Part shown: positions 40,935 through 50,213 of the stretch, piece by piece
Layout: the number at the start of each line of letters is the position of its first letter
How positions within the stretch are numbered: the stretch's first letter is position 1
Assembly (NCBI RefSeq): GCF_030408415.1
Contig: NZ_CP046976.1
Span: 806,001-870,000 of the forward strand
Direction: 5' to 3'
Source: Corynebacterium appendicis CIP 107643
GTDB lineage: Bacteria; Actinomycetota; Actinomycetes; Mycobacteriales; Mycobacteriaceae
DNA: 64,000 bases
Position numbers and translations under genes: made by a program
Notes under the pieces: model-generated
Told to the model about the DNA's origin: nothing
The model's input: the letters and a program-made list of their open reading frames with translations, nothing else
Databases searched by the model: none

Positions 40935-41040
40935 TCCACTATGCGATGTGCACTATGCGATGCTGATCTTCACCGATTCGCGACCTGGTGTTTTCGCGAC
41001 TGCATAGTGCGCTTCGCATAGGGGGCATCGCATAGTGCGC
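40935..41040. repeat. Long palindromic REP-like element, copy 2
   Basis: GCACTATGCGATGC (40950-40963) pairs with GCATCGCATAGTGC (41025-41038), and a second CACTATGCGATG (40937-40948) lies outside the left arm. It shares CACTATGCGATG with the element at 30523. It stands between the YhgE gene and the terminator at 41056. Confidence 0.75.
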
Positions 41041-41055
41041 TCCGTTAGGAGAAGA

Positions 41056-41121
41056 CACGAAAAACCCCGCCGAGGCATTCAGCTAAAAGAATTGAGCTGA
41101 AGCCCGGCGGGGCTTTTCGTG
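41056..41121. terminator. Bidirectional terminator between yhgE-like and SDR genes
   Basis: CACGAAAA plus CCCCGCC pair with GGCGGGG plus TTTTCGTG; AGCTC-type sequence forms a small inner pair (CAGCT/AGCTG). The A-run on one side and T-run on the other fit termination in both directions for the convergent genes. Confidence 0.85.
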
Positions 41122-41134
41122 TGAGCGGCGAGAG

Positions 41135-41995
41135 CTACCAGGTGGCCACGAACCGCATGAGCAGCTGCGCGATCGGGTCCGGGAACGGCTTGCGCAGCCA
41201 CTTGAGAAGGCGGTCGGTGAGGCTGACGGCGTAGTGGGGGACCCATTTGCCCCACGGCGCGTTCTTGGTCAGGACGCGGACGGCTTCATCGGCGACGTCG
41301 CCGGGGGTGAGGTTCACACCCATTGTCTTGACGGACTGGGCGTTGACATTGGCGACCTGGGTGGCGGCCCAGAGGGGCATGAGGTCGTGGACGCGGATGT
41401 CGTCGTTACGCCATTCGACGCTGAGTGCTTCGGTGATTCCGTTCACGTAGAACTTCGTGGCGGAGTAGGTGGAGATCTCCGGCTGGCCGAAGATGGCGGA
41501 CGCGGAGCTCATGTTGATGACCACAGCGTCCTTCGTGGCCTTGAGATACGGGTAGGCGGCCTGGGCGCCGAAGGTGACACCGAGGCAGTTGATGTCCACC
41601 AGCGCGCGGATTTTCTCCGGGTCCTGCTCGGCGAGCAGGCCGTCGATGATGATGCCGGCGTTGTTGAACAGGAAGTCGAGGCGGCCTCCAGTGCGGGCGG
41701 TGAAATCCGCTAGGGCGGTGTCCCATTCGTCCCGGTCGGTGACGTCGAGGTGTCCGGTGACGAGCTGGCCGTCGGGGATATTATCGGTGCCCCAGGTGAC
41801 GTCCTGGATGTCGTAGGCGCCGACGGTCCAGCCGAGGTTGAGCAGCCGCTGTGCGGTCGCTTTGCCGATGCCGCTCGCGCCGCCGGTGATGAACGCGGCG
41901 GGGCGGGAGGCGGCGTCGGCGGTGAAGTCCGCGGGCTTCACGTAGGGAGTTTCGGTGGTGTCTTCATGAAATGGCTTGGCAAATGGATTCCACAT
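41135..41995 (-). CDS. Short-chain dehydrogenase/reductase
   Basis: 286 residues. Rossmann motif FITGGASGIGKATAQ about residues 35-48, NNAG (FNNAGIIIDG), catalytic Ser in INMSSASAIFG and YSATKFYV (Tyr-x3-Lys). These define the classical NAD(P)H-dependent SDR fold. A C-terminal extension (LTDRLLKWLRKPFPDPIAQL) may touch the membrane. The substrate is not predictable. It shares the terminator at 41056 with the YhgE gene. Confidence 0.85.
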   Translation of the reverse strand: MWNPFAKPFHEDTTETPYVKPADFTADAASRPAAFITGGASGIGKATAQRLLNLGWTVGAYDIQDVTWGTDNIPDGQLVTGHLDVTDRDEWDTALADFTARTGGRLDFLFNNAGIIIDGLLAEQDPEKIRALVDINCLGVTFGAQAAYPYLKATKDAVVINMSSASAIFGQPEISTYSATKFYVNGITEALSVEWRNDDIRVHDLMPLWAATQVANVNAQSVKTMGVNLTPGDVADEAVRVLTKNAPWGKWVPHYAVSLTDRLLKWLRKPFPDPIAQLLMRFVATW

Positions 41996-42067
41996 AGAAA
42001 AAACTCTAAACCCTAGATAAATATGGCGCGGGTCAAAGCTATATAAATATGTGATTCACAGCATAGG

Positions 42068-43513
42068 TCAGTTGTCGCTCCACGTGCGGGTCTTCGCGAA
42101 CATCGCGGCGACAGCGACACCGAGCATGAGCACACCGGCGGGCAGCAGCAGAGCCACGCTCATCGCCTCAGCGAACGGTTCGTGGAGGAATTCCGGCAGG
42201 GGACCGGTCTCCGAATGCCCGGCCGCATCGCTCCCGAGACGCAGCGCGAGCTGGGACGACATTGCCGCAGCCACCGCGGCCGAGCCGATGACAGCGCCAC
42301 CTTGCCGCACCGTGTTGTACACGCTCGACCCCGCGCCCGCGAGCGCCGGATCGAGGTTGCGGGTCGCGATCATCGACAGCGGCCCCCAGATCAGCGAGTT
42401 GCCGAGACCATAAAACACGCTGATCAGCAGCATCCAGTAGGGATTGATCTGCGGGTCGGTGATCCACGCCGTGGCAAAGATGCTTATCGACGTCACCGCC
42501 AGCCCCACAATCGCGAACGGTTTCGGGTCATGCGTATTGGTCTGCTTGCCGATGAACCCGGACAGTGCGCCGGACACCAAACCCGACGGCAGGAGGAGAA
42601 GCGCGGCCATCGTGGGGCTGAAATTCTGCACCCGTTGCACGTAGATCATCAACGGAATGGCGAAGGTGGACACCGCGAAGCCCACCGTGGTGATCGCAGC
42701 GGATGCGAGCGCGAAATTCCGGTCCGCGAACAGCGAGAGCGGGACCAGGGCATCGCGACTGGTGCGGGCCTGCCAGGCGATGAATGCGGCGATGAATACT
42801 GCGCCCACAACGATCAGGCCGATCGAGCGCGCGTCCCAGTCGAAATTGGAGCCCTCTTGAATGCCGAAGATCAGGCAGAACATTCCCACTGCGGATAAGG
42901 CGACGCCGAGCCAGTCGAGACGTCGGGCGGTGAGTTCTAGCTTGGGCACGTTCTTCCAAGCCAGGATCAGCCCGATGATGCCGAACGGGACGTTGACAAA
43001 GAAGATCCACTCCCAGCCGCCAAGGTCCACGAAAATCCCGCCGAGCAGCGGGCCCACGATTGTGGCGACGCCGGCGACCGCGCCCCAGACGCCCATGGCG
43101 CTGCCGCGCTGGGTGGGGGAGAAGGTTCGGATCATCACCGACATCGTCTGCGGCGTGAGTATCGCGCCGCCGAGCCCCTGGAAGGCGCGGGCAGCAATGA
43201 GCACCCCGACGGAGCCGGCCAGTCCGCATGCCAGCGACGACACGGTGAACACCGCGAGGCCGAGCATGTACAGTCGCTTCGGTCCGAACCTGTCGCCGAG
43301 CCGGCCCGTGATGAGCAGCGGCACCGCATATGCCAGCAAGTACGCGCTATTCACCCAGATCACGCCGTTGTACGTGGCGTTCAGGCTTTCCGCGATCGCG
43401 GGGATGGCGACGGCGACGATGGTGGAATCCACGAGGATCATGAAGAAGCCGACCATCATCGACCACAGCGCCGGCCACGGGGAGCTTTGCGACGCCGAAT
43501 CCTGTTGTGCCAT
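42068..43513 (-). CDS. MFS drug exporter, DHA2 (EmrB/QacA) type
   Basis: 481 residues from ATG 43513 (GGAGG seven bases upstream). Fourteen hydrophobic segments fit the DHA2 family. Motifs include FFMILVDSTIVAVAIPAIAE in segment 1, GRLGDRFGPKRLYMLGL (motif A), and GPLLGGIFVDLGGWEWIFFV (motif C). It should use the proton gradient to export drugs or dyes. No TetR/MarR gene is adjacent, so its control is unclear. Confidence 0.88.
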   Translation of the reverse strand: MAQQDSASQSSPWPALWSMMVGFFMILVDSTIVAVAIPAIAESLNATYNGVIWVNSAYLLAYAVPLLITGRLGDRFGPKRLYMLGLAVFTVSSLACGLAGSVGVLIAARAFQGLGGAILTPQTMSVMIRTFSPTQRGSAMGVWGAVAGVATIVGPLLGGIFVDLGGWEWIFFVNVPFGIIGLILAWKNVPKLELTARRLDWLGVALSAVGMFCLIFGIQEGSNFDWDARSIGLIVVGAVFIAAFIAWQARTSRDALVPLSLFADRNFALASAAITTVGFAVSTFAIPLMIYVQRVQNFSPTMAALLLLPSGLVSGALSGFIGKQTNTHDPKPFAIVGLAVTSISIFATAWITDPQINPYWMLLISVFYGLGNSLIWGPLSMIATRNLDPALAGAGSSVYNTVRQGGAVIGSAAVAAAMSSQLALRLGSDAAGHSETGPLPEFLHEPFAEAMSVALLLPAGVLMLGVAVAAMFAKTRTWSDN

Positions 43514-43594
43514 TGCGCCTCCAAACCCTCTATTCCGACACCGGCAATCTACCCCTTCACTTCGAAAGGGTCTATCCCCGCTGGATGACCGCAC

Positions 43595-43636
43595 AAAAAG
43601 AACCAGCCCCTCCCCGCCGGGGAAGAGGGCTGGTTC
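43595..43636 (-). terminator. Terminator of the 5'-nucleotidase gene
   Basis: On the minus strand AACCAGCCC...GGGCTGGTT with an inner CCCCGGCGGGG loop region is followed by CTTTTTG. It lies 27 bases beyond the stop at 43663. Confidence 0.85.
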
Positions 43637-43662
43637 AGGTTGAGTGCAGACTCAGCGCTGAA

Positions 43663-45708
43663 TTAGATCTGGATGCCGAAGTCCTTCAGTGCGGCGTTGA
43701 TCTGGTCGCGGACCGGTGCGAACTGCGGGACGAAGGCCACGATGACGCCGGCGAGAGCTGCCAGCAGGCCTGCGACTCCGAGGCCGATCAGAACCGGTTT
43801 AGCGCTGGAACCGTCGTTGCTGGAACCGGAGGAGCCGTCCTCGCCACCGTCCTGGCTGCCCTCAACCTTCACCGGCATGGTCACGTCGGTGCCCTTGTCG
43901 GTGGTGATGCGCAGGACTGCGTCCGCCGGAGCGTTGGCCGGAACAGAAAGATTGACGGAGGCAGTACCGGCCTCGCCCAAGCCCTTCTCGCCAAGCGCCG
44001 GGTCGATGTCAGACTCCGCGGAGGCAAGCTCCTTGCCCTCAGCATCCTCGAGCTTGACGGTGACCTTCTTGGCGTCGTCGTTCTGGGAGTAGATCAGGGA
44101 GGACAGGTCGATCTTCGCGTCCTGGCCTGGCTTCAGAGGCTGCTCGACCTTCACGCCAACAGCGGACTGGCCGCGCGGAGCGAGCTCCTCGCCGCTCTTC
44201 AGGTACTGGATGAAGGCATCGACATCGACGAGGCCGATGTTGGACATCTCGGAGCCCTTGGTAAGAGCATCGAAGCTGTCGCCGCCGCCGAGCAGGAAGG
44301 TGGAGCCAGCGACAACGTAGTCCTTGTCCATGTCCATCGGCTTGCCGTCGATGGTGATGGAGGTGATGCGCTCGCCCTGCTCAGCGTCCGGGTTGTAGGT
44401 GTAGGAGACGTTGTTGGACAGGCCCAGCGCCAGACGCGGGCGGTCTTGACCCGGCTTCCACTGCTGCTCGAGAGCCTCCTTGAAGTCGGCGCCCTTGAGG
44501 GTCTTGTAGGAGTTCTCGTTACCGAACGGCTGGACGGAGAAAGCCTGCTTGTAGGTGACCTCGCCGGCGGGCAGGTCGTCGCGGACGCCGCCAGCGTTCA
44601 TGATGCCGATGTCGGGGGTGACGCTGGAGTTCGCAGCGACGCTCCACTTGGCGGCCTCGGCGAGGAGGTTGCTCAGGGAAGACTCAACACCGCGGTTGGA
44701 GCCGGATTCATCGCCCGCGTTCTTGCCGCGGGTGAAGTCGATCGGAGACGTAGCGACGACCTCCTTGCCCTGTTCTTCAGCTTGTGCCTTGGCCTCGTCG
44801 ACGATCGCAGCGATCTCCGGGTTCGCCTTGTCGCACGCAAGAACGGTGGCGTTGTCGACGACCTTGGCCTCGTCGACAGTGATCTCCTTGGTATCGCGGT
44901 CGATGCTCAGGTCGACGTTTGCGAAGCCCTGGGAGTAGGAGCCAGCCTGCGCGACGACCGGGGTGGTGGACTTATCCGGTGCGACGTAGACGTGGGTGTG
45001 GCCGAGGAAAGCGACGTCGACGTTTTCAAACTTGTCCGGAGAGATATTGCCTGCGTGGACCAAGGCGACGACGACGTCGGCTTCCTTGGAGTCCTTGATC
45101 TGCTTGGCCAGGGTGTTGGTGGTGGCGACCGGGTCGTTCCAGGTGATTCCCTCGATGCCGTCCGGGCTGACCAGGTTCGGCATATCGGCGGTGACGGTGC
45201 CGACGAATGCGACCTTCACACCGTCGACATCTTCGACGTGGTACGGCTTGGTGCCTTCGACAGACTCGGCGTTAGCTGCGAGGTAGGGGAAGTCGGCGTC
45301 GGGGATGACGCGGTCGGTGAGGTCTTTTGCGCCCTTGTCGAATTCGTGGTTGCCAACGGCGGAGACCTTCAGGCCCATCTCGTTGAGGACGTCGATAGTC
45401 GGTGCATCGTCGAGAAGCATTGCCGCGAACGGGCCAGCGCCGATGTTGTCGCCGGAAGAAGTCAGGATGTGGGCGTCGCCAAACGGCTCAGCTTCCTTGT
45501 CGATCGCGCACTTCAGGCGCTCGGCGCCGGGGATGGACTTCTCCGGTTTCTTGGAGTCCTCTTTGTACTCGAAACGACCGTGAAAGTCGGTGATGTTGGA
45601 AATCGAGATCTTGGCGGTATTCTCGTTGGCGGTAGCGGTGACGGGGGAGAGAACGCCAGCGCTGACGGACAGCGCGGCGATGGTGGCGCACAGAACGCGG
45701 TTACGCAT
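43663..45708 (-). CDS. Secreted, membrane-anchored 5'-nucleotidase / UDP-sugar hydrolase
   Basis: 681 residues. A signal peptide ends near ATAN. Metallophosphatase motifs are NITDFHGRF, SGDNIGAGPF, GNHEFDKG, VVALVHAGN and FLGHTHVYV; the C-terminal nucleotide-binding domain includes GIMNAGGVRDDLPAGEVTY and LLGGGDSFDAL. A Ser/Gly linker and one hydrophobic segment (VLIGLGVAGLLAALAGVIVA) anchor it outside. Such enzymes dephosphorylate external nucleotides for phosphate and nucleoside uptake, and are often phosphate-controlled; no PhoR box was identified by eye. The terminator follows at 43595. Confidence 0.92.
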   Translation of the reverse strand: MRNRVLCATIAALSVSAGVLSPVTATANENTAKISISNITDFHGRFEYKEDSKKPEKSIPGAERLKCAIDKEAEPFGDAHILTSSGDNIGAGPFAAMLLDDAPTIDVLNEMGLKVSAVGNHEFDKGAKDLTDRVIPDADFPYLAANAESVEGTKPYHVEDVDGVKVAFVGTVTADMPNLVSPDGIEGITWNDPVATTNTLAKQIKDSKEADVVVALVHAGNISPDKFENVDVAFLGHTHVYVAPDKSTTPVVAQAGSYSQGFANVDLSIDRDTKEITVDEAKVVDNATVLACDKANPEIAAIVDEAKAQAEEQGKEVVATSPIDFTRGKNAGDESGSNRGVESSLSNLLAEAAKWSVAANSSVTPDIGIMNAGGVRDDLPAGEVTYKQAFSVQPFGNENSYKTLKGADFKEALEQQWKPGQDRPRLALGLSNNVSYTYNPDAEQGERITSITIDGKPMDMDKDYVVAGSTFLLGGGDSFDALTKGSEMSNIGLVDVDAFIQYLKSGEELAPRGQSAVGVKVEQPLKPGQDAKIDLSSLIYSQNDDAKKVTVKLEDAEGKELASAESDIDPALGEKGLGEAGTASVNLSVPANAPADAVLRITTDKGTDVTMPVKVEGSQDGGEDGSSGSSNDGSSAKPVLIGLGVAGLLAALAGVIVAFVPQFAPVRDQINAALKDFGIQI

Positions 45709-45935
45709 CGGAGGGAACCTTTCGGGCAGCGGTGGAATGAAGTAACCGGGTGGAAAACAGCCAGCTCACGATGCTGTGATTGCCAGCTTCCAACCAGGGC
45801 ACGTCAAAACTAAGCCAGGCACATGGACCTGTTGTGACGGTCACATGGATTGCCCGTGACCGGCGGGTGAAAAGCGCGTGACCCGTGGTTGGGGGAAGGC
45901 AAGGAAATGGGGAAAGGCCGGACGTCGATAAGCGA

Positions 45936-45961
45936 AACGCCCAGCGAAAATGCTGGGCGTT
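45936..45961 (-). terminator. Terminator of the cupin gene
   Basis: AACGCCCAGC and GCTGGGCGTT form a perfect 10-base stem with a 6-base loop, 17 bases after the cupin stop. On the minus strand it is followed by TCGCTTATC, a weak T-stretch, and one copy of the GCTTATCGACG motif adjoins it. Confidence 0.75.
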
Positions 45962-45978
45962 GTGTGGATGCCGTGCGT

Positions 45979-46392
45979 TTATGCGCCGTCGGCGTCCGCC
46001 TTGGTCTCGTGGTGGGTGCCCGGCTCGTGCTCCGGCGGAGCGTAGATGGAGTAGAGCTTCGCTGGTGCGTCGGACTCGTTGACGAAGTTGTGCCACTTGC
46101 CGGCCGGAACGAAAGCGACCCAGTCGGCGCCGATGACCTGGTCGACCTCGAGGTCATTCTCGCTCGGGCCGATCTGGGCGCGCAGCTCGCCACCCTCGAG
46201 GCGGAGGAACTGGTCGTGGCCGTCGTGGACCTCAGCGCCGATCTCGCCGCCGGGCGGAATGGTCATGACAGTGAGCTGGAGATTCTTACCGGTCCACAGG
46301 GTGTCGCGGAAAGCCTCGTTGTCGAGCGTGGCCTTCTCGATGTCGACGACGTACGGGTTCGGGCCGTAGTCGTTGCCCTTCTGTGCAGTCAT
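45979..46392 (-). CDS. Small cupin-domain protein
   Basis: 137 residues from ATG 46392. The two cupin motifs are GGEIGAEVHDGHDQFLRLEG (H, H, E ligands) and VPAGKWHNFVN (H). The N-terminus NDYGPNPYVVDIEKAT and the acidic, His-containing tail (GTHHETKADADGA) are typical of small cupins similar to those called mannose-6-phosphate-isomerase-like. A single metal site is likely; the substrate is unknown. Confidence 0.85.
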   Translation of the reverse strand: MTAQKGNDYGPNPYVVDIEKATLDNEAFRDTLWTGKNLQLTVMTIPPGGEIGAEVHDGHDQFLRLEGGELRAQIGPSENDLEVDQVIGADWVAFVPAGKWHNFVNESDAPAKLYSIYAPPEHEPGTHHETKADADGA

Positions 46393-46505
46393 TGTGGCCT
46401 CCTTGCCGTGGGGATCCTTCACCTCCCAGCTTACGCTGAATTCTGGTGGCCGGTTCCCAGTTGATAACCCAGCTTTGGGTGCATGGGCGGGGTACAGTGA
46501 CGGCC

Positions 46506-46892
46506 ATGACCACTGGTGAGTCCGATTTTCCCGGGGCCGACGACATCCCGGAACGAATAACGTCCAACGACGCGCGCCTGTCGCACTTCGTCGAGGCGAA
46601 TGACCGCTGGGAGGAAATTCCCGAGCGTCTCGCCGAAGACTGGGATTCGATGGCGCAGCTCATCGCGTACTACGAGTCTGTGTGGCGCGACGACGTCCGC
46701 GATTTCCCCGAGGCGCAGTACGGCGTGCTCTCCGAGGACGGCGTGTGGAACGAGATGGGGCGTTTCTACCAGTCGATGAAGGAGATCGCTGAGACCGCGA
46801 CGCGCGTCGTGCGCGAATACGAGCGTGACAATGATCCCGAGGTCGACCCGGGCACCGCGCCGACGGACGAGGAGACCGCCGACGAGCAGTAG
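46506..46892 (+). CDS. Acidic DUF4298-like protein
   Basis: 128 residues from ATG 46506. The middle (WDSMAQLIAYYESVWRDDVR, then YGVLSEDGVWNEMGRFYQSM) is the pattern I associate with DUF4298 proteins; both ends are acidic and disordered. Cytoplasmic, function unknown. It is divergent from the cupin gene, with starts 113 bases apart. Confidence 0.65.
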   Translation: MTTGESDFPGADDIPERITSNDARLSHFVEANDRWEEIPERLAEDWDSMAQLIAYYESVWRDDVRDFPEAQYGVLSEDGVWNEMGRFYQSMKEIAETATRVVREYERDNDPEVDPGTAPTDEETADEQ

Positions 46893-47016
46893 CGCAGCTG
46901 CGCTTTCCGCTTATCGACGCCCCGTTCCGCGCCCTTTTACCTAGTCCAGCGTGGTTAGCTCGTTTCGGTGCGCGGGGGGAAGAATGAACCGGAACGGAAC
47001 TCTCACAGGTCGTGGG

Positions 47017-48207
47017 CTAGTCGGCGCGGCGGTGACGCCCGGTGTACTCCTGCGGCGACACATCGTCTTTGGAGTGCTTCGGCCCGTGCGAAGCACGGCG
47101 CGCCCGGCGGAGACGGACCTTCTCCACTTCGGTGAGGTAGGTCTCGCTAGCCGCGGTGTCGCCGTTTCCGCTATGCGACGGGTTGAAGTCCACGAAGGCT
47201 GGGAAGTACTGCGTGGGCGCGTCCTGGGCGGAGTCCGCGGAGTGGGCGGGCGACGCCGGTTCTTCCTGCTGCTCGAACGGCTCTGCTGCAGTGTCGACGG
47301 GTGCTGCGGTCTCGGCAGGCTCCGCTGGGTGCAAAGGTGCAATGGTTCGCGCGCCAGGGCGGGGGTGGACCCAGTCGTCGGGGTCGATGGCGGCGGACAG
47401 ATTGACGGTGACGACGAGTGAGCCGTCGCCGAATTCGTAGACCTCGGCGGACGGGATATCGATCTCCGGGCCGGCGGGGAGAGGCAGCAGCGGGAGAGTC
47501 CGGACCGGAAAGGCGCCGGGGGCGCGGGTCACGTCGACGCTGATGGAGCCATCGACGGCCCAGGCGCGGGCTTTGACGTCGGATCCCTGCGCGAAGAGCG
47601 CCGCGAGTTTCTCCCGGATCGGCCCAGCCTGCTGGGTGTCGAGGGTGCCGAGGACGCGACCGCCGCAGGTGACCACGACGGTGTGACCGTGCAGGTGCAA
47701 CCCCACGAGCCATTGCCCGGGCGACATCAGCATGGTCTCGGCGGCGGTGAATTCGCCGTCGGCGACGTGAACGTACACGGGGGCTTCACCGGGGGCGGTG
47801 CCCGGCAGCAGCAAGGCGCCGGGCAGCAAGTTGTTACGGGGCACGCACAGCGCCGGCGGCGCGAGCTGCACGGTAACGCGGTGGGACGCCGTGAGGCGGT
47901 CGAACGTGATCGTGGCCTGGGCGGTGGGCACCAAGCCCGCCTCGTGAAGGGTGTCCACGCTGCGGAAAGGAGCGCGCTCGTGGGCGCCGATATCGCCGAT
48001 GACGGAGCCGTGGGCTGCCGGCCAGCGCACCCGCCACGCGCCGGTGAGCGGGTCGGGCTCGAGTTCGACGGTGGTGCGGAGGGGCTCGTCGTCTAGCGGC
48101 GTGCCGGCGTGCGCGAACAGGGTCGCCGCGACGAGATTGCCCACGCCCAGTTGCGACCCGCCGCCGAGAGCGGACGGGGCGAGAGGGTAGCGGGGCATCG
48201 GTTCCAT
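47017..48207 (-). CDS. Hypothetical protein with disordered C-terminus
   Basis: 396 residues. Residues 1-290 are a beta-rich globular region (GVGNLVAATLFAHAG, VELEPDPLTGAWRVRWPAAH, LHLHGHTVVVTCGG, GRVLGTLDTQQAG). From about 290 a Pro/Ala/Glu-rich linker leads to a basic C-terminus (KVRLRRARRASHG). No signal peptide or membrane segment. I do not recognise a family; the plan suggests a corynebacterial lineage protein. The stop is 36 bases after the DUF808 gene boundary side that lies upstream on the same strand. Confidence 0.6.
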   Translation of the reverse strand: MEPMPRYPLAPSALGGGSQLGVGNLVAATLFAHAGTPLDDEPLRTTVELEPDPLTGAWRVRWPAAHGSVIGDIGAHERAPFRSVDTLHEAGLVPTAQATITFDRLTASHRVTVQLAPPALCVPRNNLLPGALLLPGTAPGEAPVYVHVADGEFTAAETMLMSPGQWLVGLHLHGHTVVVTCGGRVLGTLDTQQAGPIREKLAALFAQGSDVKARAWAVDGSISVDVTRAPGAFPVRTLPLLPLPAGPEIDIPSAEVYEFGDGSLVVTVNLSAAIDPDDWVHPRPGARTIAPLHPAEPAETAAPVDTAAEPFEQQEEPASPAHSADSAQDAPTQYFPAFVDFNPSHSGNGDTAASETYLTEVEKVRLRRARRASHGPKHSKDDVSPQEYTGRHRRAD

Positions 48208-48218
48208 GGCCCTCGACC

Positions 48219-49130
48219 TTAGCGCAGGACCTTGCGCACTCCCGCCACAACACCGAGGACGATGAAGCCGACGATCAGGCCGACGACCGCGGAGCCGGCG
48301 GTGTCCACCAGCCAGCCGAGTGCTCCGCCGCCGACAGCTTCAGACGCCTGCGCGAGGATGTCGTGCGGCCAGTGCCAGCCGAAGACTTCGTGGAAGCCGC
48401 GGACGATCAGGTGGCCGCCGACCCACAGCATTGCCACGGTGCCCACGATGCCGATTATCTTCAGCACCCACGGCATGCCCTTGACCAGAGCTTTGCCCAG
48501 GCCGGGGGTGTTGCCGCGCTCGATCATTCCGAGACCGATGTCGTCGACCTTGACCAGCAGCGCGACGGCGCCGTACACAGCCGCGGTGATGAACAGGGCG
48601 ACGGCGACCAGCACGATGAACTCCATGAACAGCGGCTGGTCGGCGATCTCGTCGAGTGCGATGATCATGATCTCCGCCGACAGAATCAGGTCGGTCCGCA
48701 CGGCACGTTTGACCAGAGAATCTTCGCTTTCCTGGTCGCGGTTGACGGCTTGTTCCTGCTGTTCTTTCTCGTCGTGGAGGAGCTTGTCGGCGATCTTCTC
48801 CGCTCCTTCGAAGCAGAGGAAGGTGCCGCCGAGCATGAGGATCGGCACGAGCGCCCAGGGCGCGACAGCATTGAGCAGAAGTGCGATCGGGAGAATGATC
48901 AGCAGCTTGTTGCGTAGCGAGCCCTTCGTGATTTTCCAGATGATCGGCAGTTCGCGGGCGGGGGAGACCCCCGTGACGTACTGCGGGGTGACAGCAGCAT
49001 CGTCGATGACGACGCCGGCTGCCTTGGTGGAGGTTTTCGCCGTCATGGCCGCCACATCATCCATGCTGGTGGCGGCGGTTTTGGCGATGAGGGCGACGTC
49101 GTCAAGCAGTGCGAGGAGACCGCCAGCCAT
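48219..49130 (-). CDS. DUF808 (YedI-like) membrane protein
   Basis: 303 residues. MAGGLLALLDDVALIAKTAA followed by SMDDVAAMTAKTSTKAAGVV is the DUF808 start; VSPARELPIIWKITKGSLRN and LGGTFLCFEGAEKI are also family-like. About eight membrane segments. The function is unknown. It lies 11 bases upstream of the hypothetical gene on the same strand and is probably cotranscribed with it. Confidence 0.9.
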   Translation of the reverse strand: MAGGLLALLDDVALIAKTAATSMDDVAAMTAKTSTKAAGVVIDDAAVTPQYVTGVSPARELPIIWKITKGSLRNKLLIILPIALLLNAVAPWALVPILMLGGTFLCFEGAEKIADKLLHDEKEQQEQAVNRDQESEDSLVKRAVRTDLILSAEIMIIALDEIADQPLFMEFIVLVAVALFITAAVYGAVALLVKVDDIGLGMIERGNTPGLGKALVKGMPWVLKIIGIVGTVAMLWVGGHLIVRGFHEVFGWHWPHDILAQASEAVGGGALGWLVDTAGSAVVGLIVGFIVLGVVAGVRKVLR

Positions 49131-49207
49131 ACGCGGACCTTTCTGTTCGGGGGTGTGTCGAAGAACAAATACTAGTGCGAACGCGCCGTTTGGGTAGGGT
49201 GTGGTCC

Positions 49208-49585
49208 ATGTCAGAATCCGTGACCTCTACCGCGCGCGTGCGACTCGACCGCCCCGCACGTTACGGCAAACTGTTGGCCAGCTATTTTGAGCAGCTTATC
49301 GACGCCACGTGGGACCCCGAGTCCTCCAAAGGCACCTTCACGTTCCCTCCCGCCGGTGCCCTGGGAAACCCGGGCGGCGGTGCTGCGACCTGCGACGTGA
49401 TTGCCACCGACGGTGTTCTCATGCTCAGCCTTGAAGGTGCGGAATCCGCTGTCGAGTGTGCCGAGCGCGATCTTGCGACACGGTTGATTCACATGGCGAA
49501 GGACCAGGAAGTCGCAGTGGAATTTGCCCGCGGCGACGGCGGCATTGCGCGATTCACCCGCGAGGACGAAGAACTGACTGCTTAA
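49208..49585 (+). CDS. DUF2218-family protein
   Basis: 125 residues from ATG 49208. STARVRLDRPARYGKLLASY followed by FEQLIDATWD and the later VLMLSLEGAESAVECAERDLA match DUF2218, small proteins often linked with siderophore or iron functions. No metal motif is visible. It converges on the DUF402 gene. Confidence 0.8.
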   Translation: MSESVTSTARVRLDRPARYGKLLASYFEQLIDATWDPESSKGTFTFPPAGALGNPGGGAATCDVIATDGVLMLSLEGAESAVECAERDLATRLIHMAKDQEVAVEFARGDGGIARFTREDEELTA

Positions 49586-49597
49586 GTCCGCCGATAC

Positions 49598-50182
49598 TTA
49601 TGTCGCGGCCGGCGTGAGCTCGACCTCGTCTGCCCAGGTGAGATCGATGCCGAGGGCGCGGAGCCATTCCATCGCGTCGTCGTCGTGGCGGGTGATGCCT
49701 TCGACGGCGTTCAACGTTGCGTCGATAGCCTTTTCCGCTTCTTCCGCGGTGATGAAGCCGGCAGAGGTGGCCGCCGCGAGCTCGTCGATGTCGAGTACGT
49801 CGATTGCCTCGCCTTGGACTGCGACGAGGTCGACGTACAGGTCGCGGGTGCGCCACACCTCGCCCTCGACGTCGATGTCCGCGATGTCGAAGTAGTAGTC
49901 CTGCTCCACATCGACGCCCTCGCGGAAGTGGAAGATATTCGCGCGCAGGTTCAGCTTGGGCAGCAGCCAGCTCTCGAGGTACCCGAATTTCGGGTGGTTC
50001 GCCCCGCGCGCCATGTACAGGCCGAAGTCGGTGACCCGGAAGGTGTCCACCTCGCGCAGGAACCCCTTCGGGTCAGTGTTGATCTTCGACGTAGTGTCGA
50101 AGGTCTCCTGCTTCACCGGGTGCAGATCGGGGCCGTCTGCGCTCTCAGTCTGGCCCGTGCTGTTCGCATCCATTGCGTTCAC
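49598..50182 (-). CDS. DUF402-domain protein
   Basis: 194 residues. The central FREGVDVEQDYYFDIADIDV with VWRTRDLYVDLVAV is the DUF402 core, whose Asp/Glu residues hold two divalent ions in related nucleotide diphosphatases. The helical tail (ITAEEAEKAIDATLNAVEGI) is normal for the actinobacterial group. It probably hydrolyses a nucleotide; not proven. ATG 50182 and a second Met three codons on are both possible starts. Confidence 0.75.
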   Translation of the reverse strand: MNAMDANSTGQTESADGPDLHPVKQETFDTTSKINTDPKGFLREVDTFRVTDFGLYMARGANHPKFGYLESWLLPKLNLRANIFHFREGVDVEQDYYFDIADIDVEGEVWRTRDLYVDLVAVQGEAIDVLDIDELAAATSAGFITAEEAEKAIDATLNAVEGITRHDDDAMEWLRALGIDLTWADEVELTPAAT

Positions 50183-50213
50183 CTGCCGTCCGTGCGTGTT
50201 TATGCGTGGATAC

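Noticed and set aside
43507..45813. A 768-codon open frame on the plus strand.
   Set aside because: It lies opposite the 5'-nucleotidase gene, whose motifs are complete; composition reflects the opposite strand.
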